64,000 nt of DNA from positions 496,001-560,000 of the forward strand of contig NC_087382.1 of NCBI RefSeq assembly GCF_963675165.1. Reading direction: 5' to 3'. Within the stretch, counting starts at the first letter, position 1, and each line of letters starts with the position of its first letter. The translations under genes and the position numbers were made by a program. Origin of the DNA: Halichondria panicea (Eukaryota; Porifera; Demospongiae; Suberitida; Halichondriidae). The notes beneath the pieces were generated by a model. It was not told the origin of the DNA and did not search any database. It saw only the letters and a list, made by a program, of their open reading frames with translations. Of the stretch, positions 10,129-22,300 are shown one piece after another.

Positions 10129-13100
10129 ATGTCTGACTATCTCACAATAGCAGATCTAAACAAAGTGTACCTCGCTACGTTTGAAGCTCGAATCAAGTGG
10201 CGAAACATCTTGTTAATGCTCGAAGTCTCTGCAGCTACAATCAGAAGTATCAGCAAAGAATGGAACAATGATCCTGATGACTGCTATCGTGAGGGGCTGT
10301 TGGAATGGCTGAATGAAGGAGAGAGAAGCTGGCAATCTATGGTCAAAGCATTGTCCAGTCCTACTGTGGGCCACATTCACATAGCCAGGACTATCGAGAG
10401 AGATCATCTACAGTCTAGCAATCCTACTGATGTGAAGTCGGAGGGTGAGTACCAATTAATTCACCTAGCTATATAAATGATATGCCCCACCTAGGGCGAT
10501 TAGTCTTGCAAGCAAAGAAGGGTAGTGTCAAAATATTGACCATTCCACTACATTTCCCTAATGTGCTCCCCAGGTGGTGGGGGAGGAGACATATTATTGA
10601 TAGGTGCATAATTATGTCTAAAAATAGTTTACATACCGTATAGCGGGTATATTTCGAGCGTATAAAAATGTTCGCGGTTTTCGCGGATTGAGCCTGTACC
10701 GCAAAAATTTATGAATAGTAGGCGTGTTCAGTATTATTGACCACACCTATGACAATAAGAGGTGCCTCACACAGGCTAGGCCTGGATTTGAGGCTAACGG
10801 TGTGGAGGTACAGCTGCATGTTGATGTGCGCATGCGCCAAAAGGCTGGAACCAGACCACGAAAATAAAATCCGCGAAATTCTTTGTAATGGTCCATCCGC
10901 GAAAATTTATACCCTCGAAATATACCCGCTATACGGTAGTCATTCCTTACTACCCACTCATCCCACCCACACACATTTTTTTGTACAGTTGACCATAATC
11001 GTCAAAAGATCAATAAAGATTTGACCGTTTTCTTAGACGGGCCACTCGGTAAAGGTGCATTTGGAGCAGTTTTCAAAGGCAGGTACAGGGGCGATCCTTG
11101 TGCAGTCAAAGTGCTGCTTCACGATGCTATGGAGATGCAGACAAGTATTCCAGTTGACAAAAATGAAGATGCTAGCAATGCAATTGATTGTGAGAGTGAT
11201 TTTCTCAAGTCGTTCAAGCACCCAAACGTTGTGAAGTTTTTGTCGACTGCTAAGCACCCCAAATCAGGTGGTACAATCCTCGTTGTTGAGCTGATGGATT
11301 GCAATCTGAGATCCTATTTCTCCAGCCTTGATGAAGTGTCCCTCACTAGCGAATGTGAAATTAGCCTATCCAAAGACATGGCTTGTGGTCTGGCCTACAT
11401 TCACAGCAAGCAGATTATCCACCGTGACCTCTGTGGCGATAACGTCCTACTGAAGCTTACACTGCCAGTGCCTGTCGCAAAGATTTCCGACTTTGGCATG
11501 TCACGGCTTTACGACCCCTCCAAGCTTAGCTCCACCCTAACAGCCATTAGCCACCGTAGAGGGTATCTACCTCCCGAGGCCTCTCGATTGGAAGAAGAGA
11601 ATTACGATAGTAGCCTGGATGTGTTTTCCTTTGGGGTTATTTTGACACAGATTGTTTGCAAGTTGGAGACGATCAAATCAGCCAAGGATCGATCATTCCA
11701 TGTTGCCCAGATCCCTCGCACACACAGGTTGAGGAAGCTTATCGACAGTTGTTTGCAAGAAGACATGAAGAGGAGACCATCTGCCAGGGACATCCGTGAG
11801 TCTATTAGATACGTAGTGCATGATAATTATGTGTTTTACACTTCCGAAAAATGTGTCGATTTTTCATTTAATTCTTACTTTTAGATGCTTCACTGAAAAG
11901 AGACTCGGACCCAATGGAGGCAGCAAAGAGGGAGACGAAGGACACTCAACCAGTCAAAAAGGTACGTACATGTACCGTAGAAACTGGATTATTAGCGCTT
12001 ACTCGACTATAAACGTATCTTTATTTTAAGCGGATGCTCAACTGCAGGCTTTTTATACTCGAATTGAAGTGCTTTTCCAATTATACGAAGGTTATTAGTG
12101 AAATTTTAGAATTGATTCTTGTTTATCCGGGCTAGCTAGCTGAGCTAGTTAGCTTGTACTGTGCATGATAGCTATATAGCTTGTGATATCCATCTGGAAG
12201 GACTCTCTGGGCATGCTGTTCCCTTAATTGTCTGATCATGCTGAGAAAATGTGAGGCATGGATGAGGTCCTTTTATTCCAAGTTCCTGGTCAATATGATA
12301 TAATATTATGAATTTAAATGAATTGTAAAATGAATTTTAACATAATAGTATGATATAGATCCAGTTAGCTTGCCTTGCTTGCATGCTCACTTCTTAGCCA
12401 GCTTGCGAGTCAGCTCTCATCACAGAGACATCCGGTTGCTGGGTGGGGCTCGAAATGACTGCATTATAGGTGCATTCTTGAATATAAGTGTATAGAGCTC
12501 TGCTATTGACCCCAAAAGCGCATGCGCTAATAATCCAGTTTCTACGGTACTGTGTGATACAGAATGAGATTCCTAATTACAGCCACAAACAACAGTATAG
12601 GGTGCTGTTTCATTGTTAAGCATGTTAAGTTTCGTACGTAATTCAGGTTTTAAACTAACGAGCGCTAAGTCCCATAAATTAGAGCTAGCTAAATTACAAT
12701 AAAAAACTGATAATAGCTGTAGTAAAGCCATAATACCATATATAACGAGTAATTTTCGGGGGGCAAAATATTTGTGGTTGAGCAATATTTATATAGTCAC
12801 TTCGTGGACAATATTTTCGTGGTTGCTGCTTGCACTGCAGGTAAAGATAGACAAGGTCGTTTCATTCGTGAGTATTCGTGGTTAGACCTTCAACCACAAA
12901 AGCCACGAAAATTACCCGCTATACGGTACCTTGACTAAAGGGGGGATCCGTGGCACCCTGGGATCTCCCCCTGGATCCGCCACTGTTTAGCGTAAATTTG
13001 TTCTGTAGTACTGTAAATAATAGTCCATTCTACAATTATAATGTTTACAAGAGGATAGAGGCTCTACTGGTGAGTCCAGTCCAGTGAGCTAGTGAGCTAG

Positions 13101-15957
13101 TGGGTGCAAGGGTCTGACACTGCATGCTGTACTCTGTTCTCAGAGAGAGGTGGTCGAGAAGGACAGGATACTGGAGAGGAAAGATGAGCAACTTGTACAG
13201 AAAGACGATCAACTGGATCAGAAAAACGCACTTTTGGTACAAAAAGATGAGCAAGTAGCGGACAAAGATACTCAACTTGCTAGACAGCAACAGGTCAGTA
13301 GAATTTTTACTTCACTTTTTACACGCAATTTCGTATTATGTTAACCCTTTCCCCGCTTTAACCGACTATAGTCGGCATGGCTACTGCTAATTTTCAAAAA
13401 ATGATTGTGCGAGCTGTGTTGGAGCTATGCACACACTGTAAGTACCAGCACATGTGCATTGAGCTGCTCTTTCACATGGTATTTTCATTGTGCTGCCTTG
13501 AGGTACACTTCATACAGTATTGTCAAAAGAAAAGTGACCAATTGATAATTGCTACAAGATCTTGGTAGGATAATCTTAGTGAGGCTCTAGTGCAGCTAGA
13601 CAGTGAGGATATAGATGCTTATGACCTTGTTGAGTCAGAGGGGAGTGATGACTGTGATCATAGCCATGCAGATAGGAAGCTACTCCTCAGAGTTCAAGCT
13701 AGAAATAAAAAGCCTGAAGAGCCAGAGGAAGAAGCTCGTGAATTTAGCTCTTGAGACTGACCAAGTTCCTGGACCTGGTAAGTAACTATAGAGTAGCATC
13801 TGTAGTCTTCCTAGCTTCAATATTACTTTGTTTAGGCAGCAGTGGACATCATGAGCCAACATTGAACTTGTAAACCTGTAGGTGAAGAAAACATTTCCCG
13901 GGAAAAGAGCGTCTGCCAATACGACCTCATAGACAAGTTTCTGCAGATTCTGATTGAACCATGTTGCCGTGAAAACATTGAGAACACTTATTTAGTGCCT
14001 TCATACAATAATTATTGTTTGTGTACATACTTGTGAATGTTTGTAAACAATTGCTAATTAGTTGGGGGTGGTCTGTTGCTAGGTAACGATGATGGTGTCA
14101 AGATGCCTCCGGGGTCTGGGCTACCTGTATAGGAAATAGTTACGAGTGATTTCAATGTATGGTTCATGAGATACGAATTTTTAAAGAAAAATATGTATTT
14201 ATTCTGTATTTTCTTGTTTTAATTAAAGCTGGGAAAGGGTTAACCATGCAAGTTAATAATTTCTCTTCATACAGATATTGAATAGTGTCCATGCTGATGC
14301 TGCCACCAAAGATGGTATGATTGCTGACAAGGACAGACAACTCAGTGAACAAGAGTCAAGGATCACTGATCTCATTTCTCAGAGAGAGGCTGCTCTAGTT
14401 GAGAGGGACGCTCTCTCACAGGTATTATATAGTAGTCACCAAATGCACACACTCTTATACTCTAGTACAGTACAAGAGTGTAGAATTGTCCACTGATACA
14501 ATAATAATATTCATGTCTGTGTTCTAATTAGAAGATTTCCACCAACGTTCCCCTGTACAGGTACACGGGGTACAGATGGAGCACAATACTGAGCTGGTCA
14601 GGAGAGACGCCATCATTCAACAGCAGAGACAGGTGAGATGAATCCATATTATTGCAGAGCTATAGTAGAAGCTTTGATGTTATAGTTTGTACATTCTAGT
14701 GGGCTGGTGGTCTTCACCTCTTAAGCTTCAGTATAGCGAGTAATTTTTAGGGGGAAAAATATTCGCGGTTCAGCCATTTTGAGACATTTCGTGGGTAATA
14801 TTTTGAGACATTTCGTGGTTGCTGCTTGTACTGCTGGGAAGGGTAGGCAAGGTCGTTTCATTCGTGGGTAAAATATTCGTGGTCAGACCTTCAACTAGAA
14901 AACCACGAATATTTTGCCCCCCCGACATTACCCTTCATATGATAATTAGAAAAAGTGATTTAGTGTGCATACAATTATTGCTACAAGTAACACTCGCTTG
15001 TTAGTAGACACTATCCTAATTACACCTGCATTCATTATTCAGGATCCCCCTCCCAGAGAGTTGAGACCTCCACTCACTCTGAAATGGAGAAGAGGAAAAG
15101 ACATGCCAATCAAGATGGGCTACACAGTACAGAGTGCTGTTATCGGTGACACGGTGTATGTTGGTGGAGGCAGTGCAGACAATGATCGTACAGTGATGAA
15201 GCTCGAGCAAGATCAATGGACGAAACTACCAAAGTACACTGCCAAGTGGTTTGGTATGACATCACTCGCTAATCGACTAGTGCTAGTGGGAGGACGTGAT
15301 CCAAGAAACAACACACCCAGCAATCAACTTTCAGTGCTCGAGTCAGGGGAATGGACTCACCCGTACCCACCAATGAACATTGCTCGTCAATCCTCAACAG
15401 CTGTCTCCTTCAACAACCACATAATTGTAGCTGGTGGGCGTGATGGTGATGGTCGTATCTCCTCCTCTGTGGAGGTGTTAGACGTGGCATCAAGAAGATG
15501 GTACATTGCTCAGTCACTACCTAACTCACGATCAGAACTGAAATCAACTCTCATAGGAAACACCCTCTACCTAATGGGAGGGTACGATCACACTGGGCCA
15601 ACCAAGACAGTGCACCACGTTGACTTCAATGAACTCATTGCCAAAGCCCTTTCCAACTCGGACACACCCACTCTCTGGCAGACCTTAGAGGAAGTGCCGC
15701 TCGAGTTGTCAGCTCCTCTCAGTATTGGGAGGTCACTATTAGCCGTTGGTGGAGCGAATGACAGAGTCAACCCAAGTTCATCGATCCACCTCTACCAGCC
15801 TGACACCAGGAGGTGGTTGAAAGTAGGAGACCTGCCTACTGTACGATACTGCTGCACATGCTCAGTACTTCCTAGTGGAGAGGTTATTGTAGCCGGAGGA
15901 CAGATAGTAAATAAGATTAAAATCCAAACTGTGGATTTCTTCTCTATAAGTTCTTAG
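10129..15957 (+). CDS. Death domain-TKL-like kinase-coiled coil-kelch protein (gene 2), about 827 aa
   Basis: Seven exons join in phase: 10129-10444 (DD, residues 1-105), 10989-11795 (kinase), 11885-11961 (linker), 13144-13293, 14275-14421 and 14561-14632 (coiled coil), and 15043-15957 (kelch, 524-827). The DD has the KWR of helix 2 (23-25) and NDPDDCYREGLLEWL. The kinase keeps its key elements: glycine loop GKGAFGAV (126-133), lysine 146, helix-C glutamate near 174, HRD 250-252 with Asn 257, DFG 273-275 and PPE 300-302, so it should be active. DD plus kinase recalls IRAK/Pelle signalling kinases, and DD plus kinase also occurs in RIPK1; the kelch tail is not part of those families. The coiled coil is a heptad-like series of short K/E/D/Q repeats (VEKD, LERKDEQ, VQKD), probably for oligomerisation. 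Introns hold several transposons. Confidence 0.85.
10634..10938. mobile_element. MITE with TACCGTATAGCGGGTATATT ends
   Basis: A 305-bp element in intron 1 of gene 2, with long inverted ends (TACCGTATAGCGGGTATATT and, at the right, AATATACCCGCTATACGGTA). A second copy lies at 55824-56128, and split ends of the same family enclose 47139-49174. Termini of the form TAC..GTA suggest TA target duplication. Confidence 0.85.
11973..12549. mobile_element. MITE with TACCGTAGAAACTG ends (gene 2)
   Basis: A 577-bp member of the family seen at 3430-3809, inserted in the linker-to-coiled-coil intron about 10 bp after the linker donor. It is internally different in length but has the same TACCGTAGAAACTG and CTACGGTA termini. 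Confidence 0.75.
12734..12928. mobile_element. MITE with TACC..TATA..GTAATTTTCG ends
   Basis: A 195-bp inverted-repeat element with termini TACCATATATAACGAGTAAT and ATTACCCGCTATACGGTA. It is related to the elements at 14729-14940 and 31971-32172. No coding content. Confidence 0.7.
13047..13076 (+). pseudogene. Remnant of kinase exon 3 from a gene 3/4-type gene
   Basis: AAGAGGATAGAGGCTCTACT followed by GGTGAGTCCAGTCCAG matches the last bases and donor of exon 3 of genes 3 and 4 (22001-22031 and 31207-31242). It has no acceptor and is not used in gene 2. It marks where the 3' half of a gene 3-type gene was joined behind a DD-kinase gene. Confidence 0.75.
13341..14243. mobile_element. Non-autonomous piggyBac-like element
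   Basis: A 903-bp insertion in the intron between the first two coiled-coil exons. It is bounded by TTAA on both sides with inverted ends CCCTTTCCC(C)GC and GC(TG)GGAAAGGG. The intron of gene 4 at 31444-31522 lacks it and reads through the empty site. TTAA target duplication and CCC termini are characteristic of piggyBac. Internal short ORFs are interrupted, so it is not autonomous. A related fragment is at about 43800-44340 and the duplicate is at 58531-59433. Confidence 0.8.
14729..14940. mobile_element. MITE, GTATAGCGAGTAATTTTT type
   Basis: An inverted-repeat element between the last coiled-coil exon and the kelch exon. Its ends have the GTATAGCGAGTAATTTTTAG type on the left and an imperfect complement at the right. 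A homolog at the same intron position in gene 4 (31971-32172) shows the insertion predates their divergence. Confidence 0.65.
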
Positions 15958-16134
15958 TTTTTTTCATGTCCTTCGTGTTATAATTATAAATTAATGATAC
16001 TTTTCTAGCATAATAATTAAAGTTGCAACTGAATTTCGATTGGCAGCTATTAAAGATTATGCAAAAACAATCAATGGCATTAGTTGGTACATAATTAAAT
16101 TTCCCGAATAGACAAGAAACCGACAATAATTATA

Positions 16135-18161
16135 CTAATTATGTGACAGTCTCATAACAAGTTCAGGTCCTTGCATGGTTGGGGTCTTGTCCGAGGGTAG
16201 GGTGGACACCTTCTCCCAGAATCCAAAGTCTATCTCCTCTTCCGAGTCAGACAGTGAGGGGTGGGGCTCGGGAACTGAGGGGTTAAAGAGTCACATGGTC
16301 ATAGTCATACTGAATGGAAGATTCCAGAGGAGGTACAACAACATCAATTCACGTGCAGTGGAATGTCAACAGCATGCAGGGGCTGTTATCACGCAGACCA
16401 TACCCATTCAACTTTTTGCTGCTGTTGGTTGAAAATTCCGTTGTCACGCACATGATGTTGTCGTATGTACCTCCTCTGGGAAGATTCATGTAACTTTAGC
16501 TGCATGCATGACTAAGAAAAATGTCTCAACGATAAAATAAGGGACGCCATACATGTACTGGTACAATAATTATGTTAATAAGCACCTAAACTGCATACTG
16601 TATTTACTTGATTAAAAGCCGCCCTTGATTAAACGCCATCTCATTTAAATGCCCATCAGGCATGGTAAAAGCTCTGTCTTTGTCAATAAACGCCCATCTT
16701 AAATAATCGCCCATGTATACGCGTAGCGATGTGGGTGGAGCTGAATTAGCACGTGGAACCAGTTGCAAGCATGGCAGTATAGAGTAATAGATCTTTTTAT
16801 GATGGTAGAGAAGAGAGAGATACCAACACAAAGGTAGAATCACCACTTATGACTTAAGATTTAAGCTGAGAGCTGTGCAAGAGTTCGGAGTAGACATAAC
16901 AATAAACACCCATTTCGAATAAGCACCCATCTCGTTTAAACGCCCCCTTTAAAGACTTCGATATGAAATAAACGCCCAGGCGTTTAATCAACATACATTG
17001 AAGCATACCTTGTATACAAGTGCATGTACATACAGACTAGTAAGCATGCTAGGTTCCCATTCTCTGTACTGTACATTCAATAGTACACAGTGGACTCATT
17101 GCACTGCATAACTACACATTATACACACGTACCTTGTTCTTGATGAAGGTTCCTCAGTAGCCCCTGTCCATGGACCCATGTCTTCAGACTGTCCCTCACT
17201 GCTTATAGGCTGCTCACCAGACTGGAGGTGGGCTGCATGTAAGGGCTGGGTGTCAGGGGAGTTTTTAGTCTCTGATGACAGACCCTTTTCCATACTGTTG
17301 AGGTCTGTTAGCGTCTGAGTGGTCAGTTTACGTGAGGCCCCTCTCTTAGCAGCATAGTAGGCCTAAAAGTGTGTGTGTGTGTGTGTGTGTGTGGGGGGGG
17401 GGGGGTCGTATATGATTGTACATTGCACACCTTCAAATACATTACAGGGAAACACACATTGTGTGCTATAGCTCACGCTGTATGATGACAAATAAATTTT
17501 CCAGCTTTACCTCTTCTTCCACTCAGTGCTTCTTCTCTTCTCCTTAGCTGTACGAAAGAGACGTCATTGAAATTCCAATGTTATGTTGTAACAGTACATC
17601 GTGCAACTTGTGCTACTGGTACATGTCAAAGTATATACCGTGGAGCATGTCTATTGTAGTCACCCTATAGCAGGCCACCCTCTATAATACAGCCAGGTTA
17701 ATGGACTCCATAGTCTCTATAGCATGTGTTTGGACCTGTGTTAGCATGCAGGTCAGCCACTGTTGGTCTGCCCACAGGGTGACCACTATAGACAGTTTAC
17801 AACTAGAGAACTGGAGTGCTAACCCTCGGCTGGTTACCAATAAATTGGAAGCTGGCTAAGTAGCAAGTAACATTTCCATCGTTCCTGGTGCAGGATCACT
17901 GCAGCTGTAAATACGTACCTCAGAAAAAGGACGCATGCAGCTAGCTAGAGGCCAACGTGCAAGTTAAAGCTTCTTCAATAACGTGCGTACATGCATGTAT
18001 ACTCAATATAAACAGTCTCCACTGCACCTCATTATCTCTCTCTCTGTCCATTCTCTCTTGTTCTGCCAACAGCTGATCAAAGTTGCCACTCATCACATGT
18101 TCTCTCTCCTCTTCTGTCACCACCTGTGTACTCTCCCGGAGCTCGTTCTGTGAGGGGTGGA

Positions 18162-18210
<49 letters not shown>

Positions 18211-19100
18211 GGTTTGGATGTGTCGGGTGTGGGTGTGTACTAATTAAACTAGAATCCTTTGTGGACATAAAATGAATAATTATATAAGAGCTGCAGCATA
18301 GTAGGCCTAAAGGTGTGTGTGTGTGTGTGTGGGGGGGGGGGGGGAGGGGGATCGTACATGATTGTACATTGCACACCTTTAAATACATTACAGGGAAACA
18401 CACATCATGTGTTGAATAGGACACACTATTATAGCTGACCTTGAATGACTTTAAGGGACTCTACAAAGTATGACACAAATGTCCACCTCACCAGGTTAGT
18501 ACAAACTCCGGGTGTGTTGCTACCGCTGGTTGCTAGGTGGAGCTCCGCTAGTAAGTTATCCTCATTGGGGTCAAAGTCCTCCTCACCAGGTTGGTACAAA
18601 TCCTCAGGTCTGGTAGGGAGGGAAATACATGAACAGTAATAGTGTACCTGAATTCTGGCTAAAGCAATAATATTATTATAACTCTACAAACACAAACACA
18701 TCTTCAAAACTATACATGTAGCAAAGGCAATGGCTATAATAGTTTCAAGCAACTCCACCATAACACAAGCACTGGCAAAGGTCAAATACTCGTGTCATTA
18801 GAGGTCATGACAGTGCTTGTAATACATTTACTCACGCACTCTTCAACATCACAACAATTTCAAACACATTTCTACTATTCCGGACCATCCAAACAAATCA
18901 AAGCCCCCTATACATACAGTGTAAATGTTGGCAGTACGTATATCCTATAAAGAAGCTCCCCCCTCACTGGATAGAACCTGTTAGGCTAATAACAACACTA
19001 CCACTCACTCATCATCCAGTGTGTCATCAGACTCTGCATCTTTATGAGCAGCTTTCGTCATGTCCTGATTGGCCAGGAACTCGCTCTCCTCAGCAATGGT
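16135..19100 (-). CDS. Minus-strand acidic coiled-coil gene (copy 2)
   Basis: Exons, read downward: near 19009-19100 (ESEFLANQDMTKAAHKDAES, donor GTGAGT), about 18500-18605 (DLYQPGEEDFDPNEDNLLAE), 18147-18028 (40 codons, containing EEREHVMSGNFDQLLAEQER), a small coiled-coil exon near 17515-17550, the main exon 17362-17133 (AYYAAKRGASRK then SSETKNSPDTQPL) and the terminal exon 16274-16135 (SEEEIDFGFWEKASTLPSD). The middle exon of copy 0 is missing and a MITE sits just beside the terminal exon, so the 3' end is probably damaged. Composition is acidic with predicted coiled coil. I could not name it. It faces gene 2 tail-to-tail and gene 3 head-to-head. Confidence 0.5.
16325..16478. mobile_element. 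Mutator-like MITE with 9-bp target duplication
   Basis: A 154-bp element with ends CAGAGGAGGTACAACAACAT and its inverse, flanked on both sides by GGAAGATTC (16316-16324 and 16479-16487). An exact 9-bp duplication is typical of Mutator-type transposition. Confidence 0.85.
16594..16992. mobile_element. MITE with TTGATTAAA..GCC ends
   Basis: An inverted-repeat element of about 400 bp with ends like TATTTACTTGATTAAAAGCC and GGCGTTTAATCAA. It has several internal repeats of the AAACGCCCATCT type. A solo end of the same family is at 26049-26085. Confidence 0.6.
18164..18212. repeat. (GT)n microsatellite
   Basis: A GT tract of about 36 bp followed by GGGTGGGTGGG. The duplicate at about 63352-63402 is longer, one of the few differences between the two segmental copies. 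Confidence 0.9.
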
Positions 19101-19195
19101 CTCTCTCCATGGTCCTGACTATGTCACTGTGGTCCACAATAGGACTGGACAAAGCTTCCACCAAATACAAGCAATAGTTTGGCCAACTTCCTCCA
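19093..19195 (-). pseudogene. Antisense death-domain exon fragment
   Basis: The minus strand reads GGSW, then EALSSPIVDH and VRTMERDH, aligned with the end of the array DD exon. A short ORF runs through it but ends at the MERDHC stop. It overlaps or adjoins the first visible exon of the minus-strand gene in another frame. Confidence 0.7.
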
Positions 19196-19227
19196 TGCTT
19201 CTTTCTTGAACTTGAAAGCACGTGGTT

Positions 19228-19292
19228 TGCTGATTCAGCAATATTTTTGCGAGATTGGAATTCTTTATACAAAAGAGGGCGTGTCTTGTAGC
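19228..19292 (+). promoter_or_regulatory. Promoter-like block of gene 3
   Basis: The palindrome TGCTGATTCAGCA (19228-19240) is followed by ATATTTTTGC and, 30 bp on, AAAGAGGGCGTGTCTTGTAG (19272-19291). The ATG of gene 3 lies 31 bp after the core, so transcription must start within or very near it. Confidence 0.6.
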
Positions 19293-19322
19293 TTTACAAA
19301 ATAATGCAGAGATAAGATTAGA

Positions 19323-22300
19323 ATGGCTGCAATGTTTTCAGCTCTTCGAGATGACGCTAACTTGAGGGAGTTTGTGCTGGAGAATGTGGAGCACTTTGGA
19401 GAGGAGAGAGTTCTAGGAACTGGCTCCTATGGCTCTGTTCAAGAGGTCAGTCACTGCATGCTCTGTTTCTGTGCACTGTCGTCTCTAGTGTATCTGCTAG
19501 CTATTCAAGTGTGACTGCCTCCATGCACAGGTGAAGATCAATGGTGAGGTGTATGCAGCCAAGAAGATTCACGAGGTTCTCCTGGAGACGGACGAGCGTG
19601 GTGGAGTGGCCAACATAGCTGGGAACTACCACCGAGAGTGTCGACTCATGGCTCGCATCCGTCACCCCAACATCACCCAGTTCATTGGGCTGTGTTTCGT
19701 GACTGGCTCTCGACTGCCCCTTCTGGTCATGGAGAGGCTGGACTCATGTCTGGACGATCTTCTAGAGTCCACCCCCAACATCCCCCTTTCTGTCTCCCAG
19801 TACATTCTGGTCTGTGTGGCTCGAGGGCTGCTCCACCTGCATCGTGAGTCCGTGGTCCATCGTGATCTCACTGCCAAGAATGTCCTGCTGACGGCATCTC
19901 TGAGAGCCAAGATCACAGACTTTGGTAACTCTCGTATCGTGAATCTGGAGCCTGGTCGACTGGCCAGGACTCTGACGAGGTTTCCTGGGACACTGGTGTA
20001 CATGCCGCCCGAGGCCCTCTCTGACAGAGGCCACAGTGTGTCCGTACCCAGTCTGGACGTCTTCTCTTTCGGAGTGCTGCAATTGTTTGCACTCACACAA
20101 GTATGTGTTTAGATCCTCTGCAGTATTGCAGTTTGCTTTGTGTAATGGGGTATTCTTATCTATACATGTACTGTGGTATTGTATGTGTTGGTAAGTGGTT
20201 GACTTTTGCCTGTATTACGCAAATGCAGTGTGTACTAATGGAACGAGTGCTGCGCTGTGCTAATGCCTCTCGCCATGTTTTGCTTTTGCTCAAAAACTAT
20301 AGTTGTATCTCACCTTGGATCGATACAACTATATAGCTAACAGTCTCATAAACTATTAAAAACAAAACAAAAAGCTTTTCCGTATAGCTTGTAGCCAGTG
20401 CAAGCTTCTATAGCTCTTTGTACTGACCATGTCCAAGCAGTGAGCCCCACCTATATTCCAGCCTTCCCGAGCCCCATGCAGTCCTGCCCTTGTCAACATG
20501 TGTCTAGCTTCTTTTAGCTGTGTATAGATCTACTATAAAATCAGTGCGCCCTCAAGGCAAGGGAGTTTATGAGGAATGCGGGAGTTTATGGTAGTTAAAT
20601 CCCACCCAGTTGCTATGCAAGACCCCAAGTGGGGTATATAGAATATGTTATTACTGAATTGAATTCCACACAGTCATTATTAGGAGCTTAATGAAACAGA
20701 AGCCTATCTGATGGCTTGATGAATAATCTTCAATACACATGTATATGGTCTGTAGCCAAAGTGTAGGCCTATATGACAATTATATTATACATTATTCTAT
20801 AACCATAGCATTTATTGTCGTGTTTTGTGGCTTACCAGGACCTCAAGAAAAAGAAGTAAATTTGATTCTGCCAGGATCTGGATTCTCTCACTCGTGGGGA
20901 TGAGCGCGCATGCGCATTGCATCCACATTGCATCCACAGTAATACACAAATATATATAAATAAGGGGTGTGTATGCAAAGGGATCAAATTCACAAATGGT
21001 TGCTTTAACAGCTCTTTTCTGACTCTTGTAGCTAACAAAAAGCTAGCGCTTTAGTGCAAGGCTAACTCATGTGTTGAATAGAAAGTTTGTGCAGACGGAT
21101 GATACTATGAAAGATTCTGAAGAGACTTCACCAGCCGTCAATGTGAGTCAAAGTAGCCATAACTCGAGAAAGCTTTAGTTTGCTAATCCACGAATCAAAA
21201 TCCTACAACGTCCTACACTGAATTGTTCATCCATCCTACCCCATGCATCCTTCTTCGTCCTACACTGGATTGTTCAGCCATCCTACCTTATCGCACCCTT
21301 ATCATACATCCTACCCTGTAGCAATATATGAGATGATGTGGAGAGCACTCACCCCACTGATTGTTCATCCATCCTACCTTCTGCTCCCCCGTCCTACCAC
21401 AACCTTCTTTGTTCAACACTGGATTGTTAATACTGGATTGCATGTTCAGCCATCCTACCTTATCGTACCCTATCATATATACATCCTACCACGTCCTACA
21501 AAGAATTAGAAAATCGCTAGAAGTCTGTTAGTTTTCGTCGCATATTGCAACCGTTGAGCAGTTACAGCTGGAATACACACACACACACACACTCTTATGC
21601 GGCTACGCCTCGGGGCATAATAATTGTGACACATGTACACTTCATATATATACACGTACACTCAGTATTGACATGCTCTTCCACTCCAGGTGTTTCCAGG
21701 AGATCTCCTTGCCCCCACGTATAGCAACTCCAGCGACCTTGACCACCTCCTAGCTCGCTCAGAGTTTGAGCGTCGAGGTCCCTACACGGCTCTCCTTGAG
21801 AGGAATCTGGCGGGTGGACGTGAGCACCCTCTGTTTGGTCTGGTGAGGGAGTGTCTGACCAATACCCCAGAGAGAAGACCGACCACGGTTGAGCTCCTCT
21901 CGTCTCTGGAGGAGGTGGGGAGGGAGATGGACGGAGGACTGCTCCAGCTGGACATTGCACGAGTGAAGACTGCCAGGACCCTCAGGGCAAAGGAGAAGAG
22001 GATAGAGGCTCTACAGGTGAGTCCAGTCCAGTGAGCTAGTGGGTGCAAGGGTCTGACACTGCGTGCTGTACTCTGTTCTCAGAGAGAGGTGGTTGAGAAG
22101 GACAGGATACTGGAGAGGAAAGATGAGCAATTAACTGAGAAAGATGCACTTTTAGTGGAAAAAGACAATCAACTTGAACAACAAAGATACCAGAAAGATG
22201 CACAAGTAGATACTCAGCTTGCTAGACAGCAACAGGTGACTGGTCAGCAGAACATTTACTGTATACAAGTTAACCATACATGTAGCCTCGATTCCAGACC

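Larger units (their letters stand above)
9790..18808 (+). repeat. Segmental duplication, copy 1
   Basis: From about 9,790 to 18,808 this matches about 54,990 to the window end (64,000) almost base for base, introns and transposons included, at an offset of 45,190-45,202. By eye I found a 12-bp deletion in the DD exon, about five substitutions in coding exons and microsatellite length changes. Upstream, between about 8.4 and 9.8 kb, the two regions are clearly more diverged. Confidence 0.9.

Noticed and set aside
18164-18212. Tandem repeats considered as CRISPR or satellite arrays
   Set aside because: These are simple GT runs with no spacer structure; the genes around are eukaryotic and spliced.
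19662-20096. Long minus-strand ORF opposite the kinase exon of gene 3 (also 30078-30512)
   Set aside because: It mirrors the coding exon and follows its conservation; no splice sites or family signal. A shadow ORF.
21225-21505. CATCCTACC repeats as a telomere-like or coding repeat
   Set aside because: The units are irregular and lie inside an intronic transposon; stop codons occur in the frames read.
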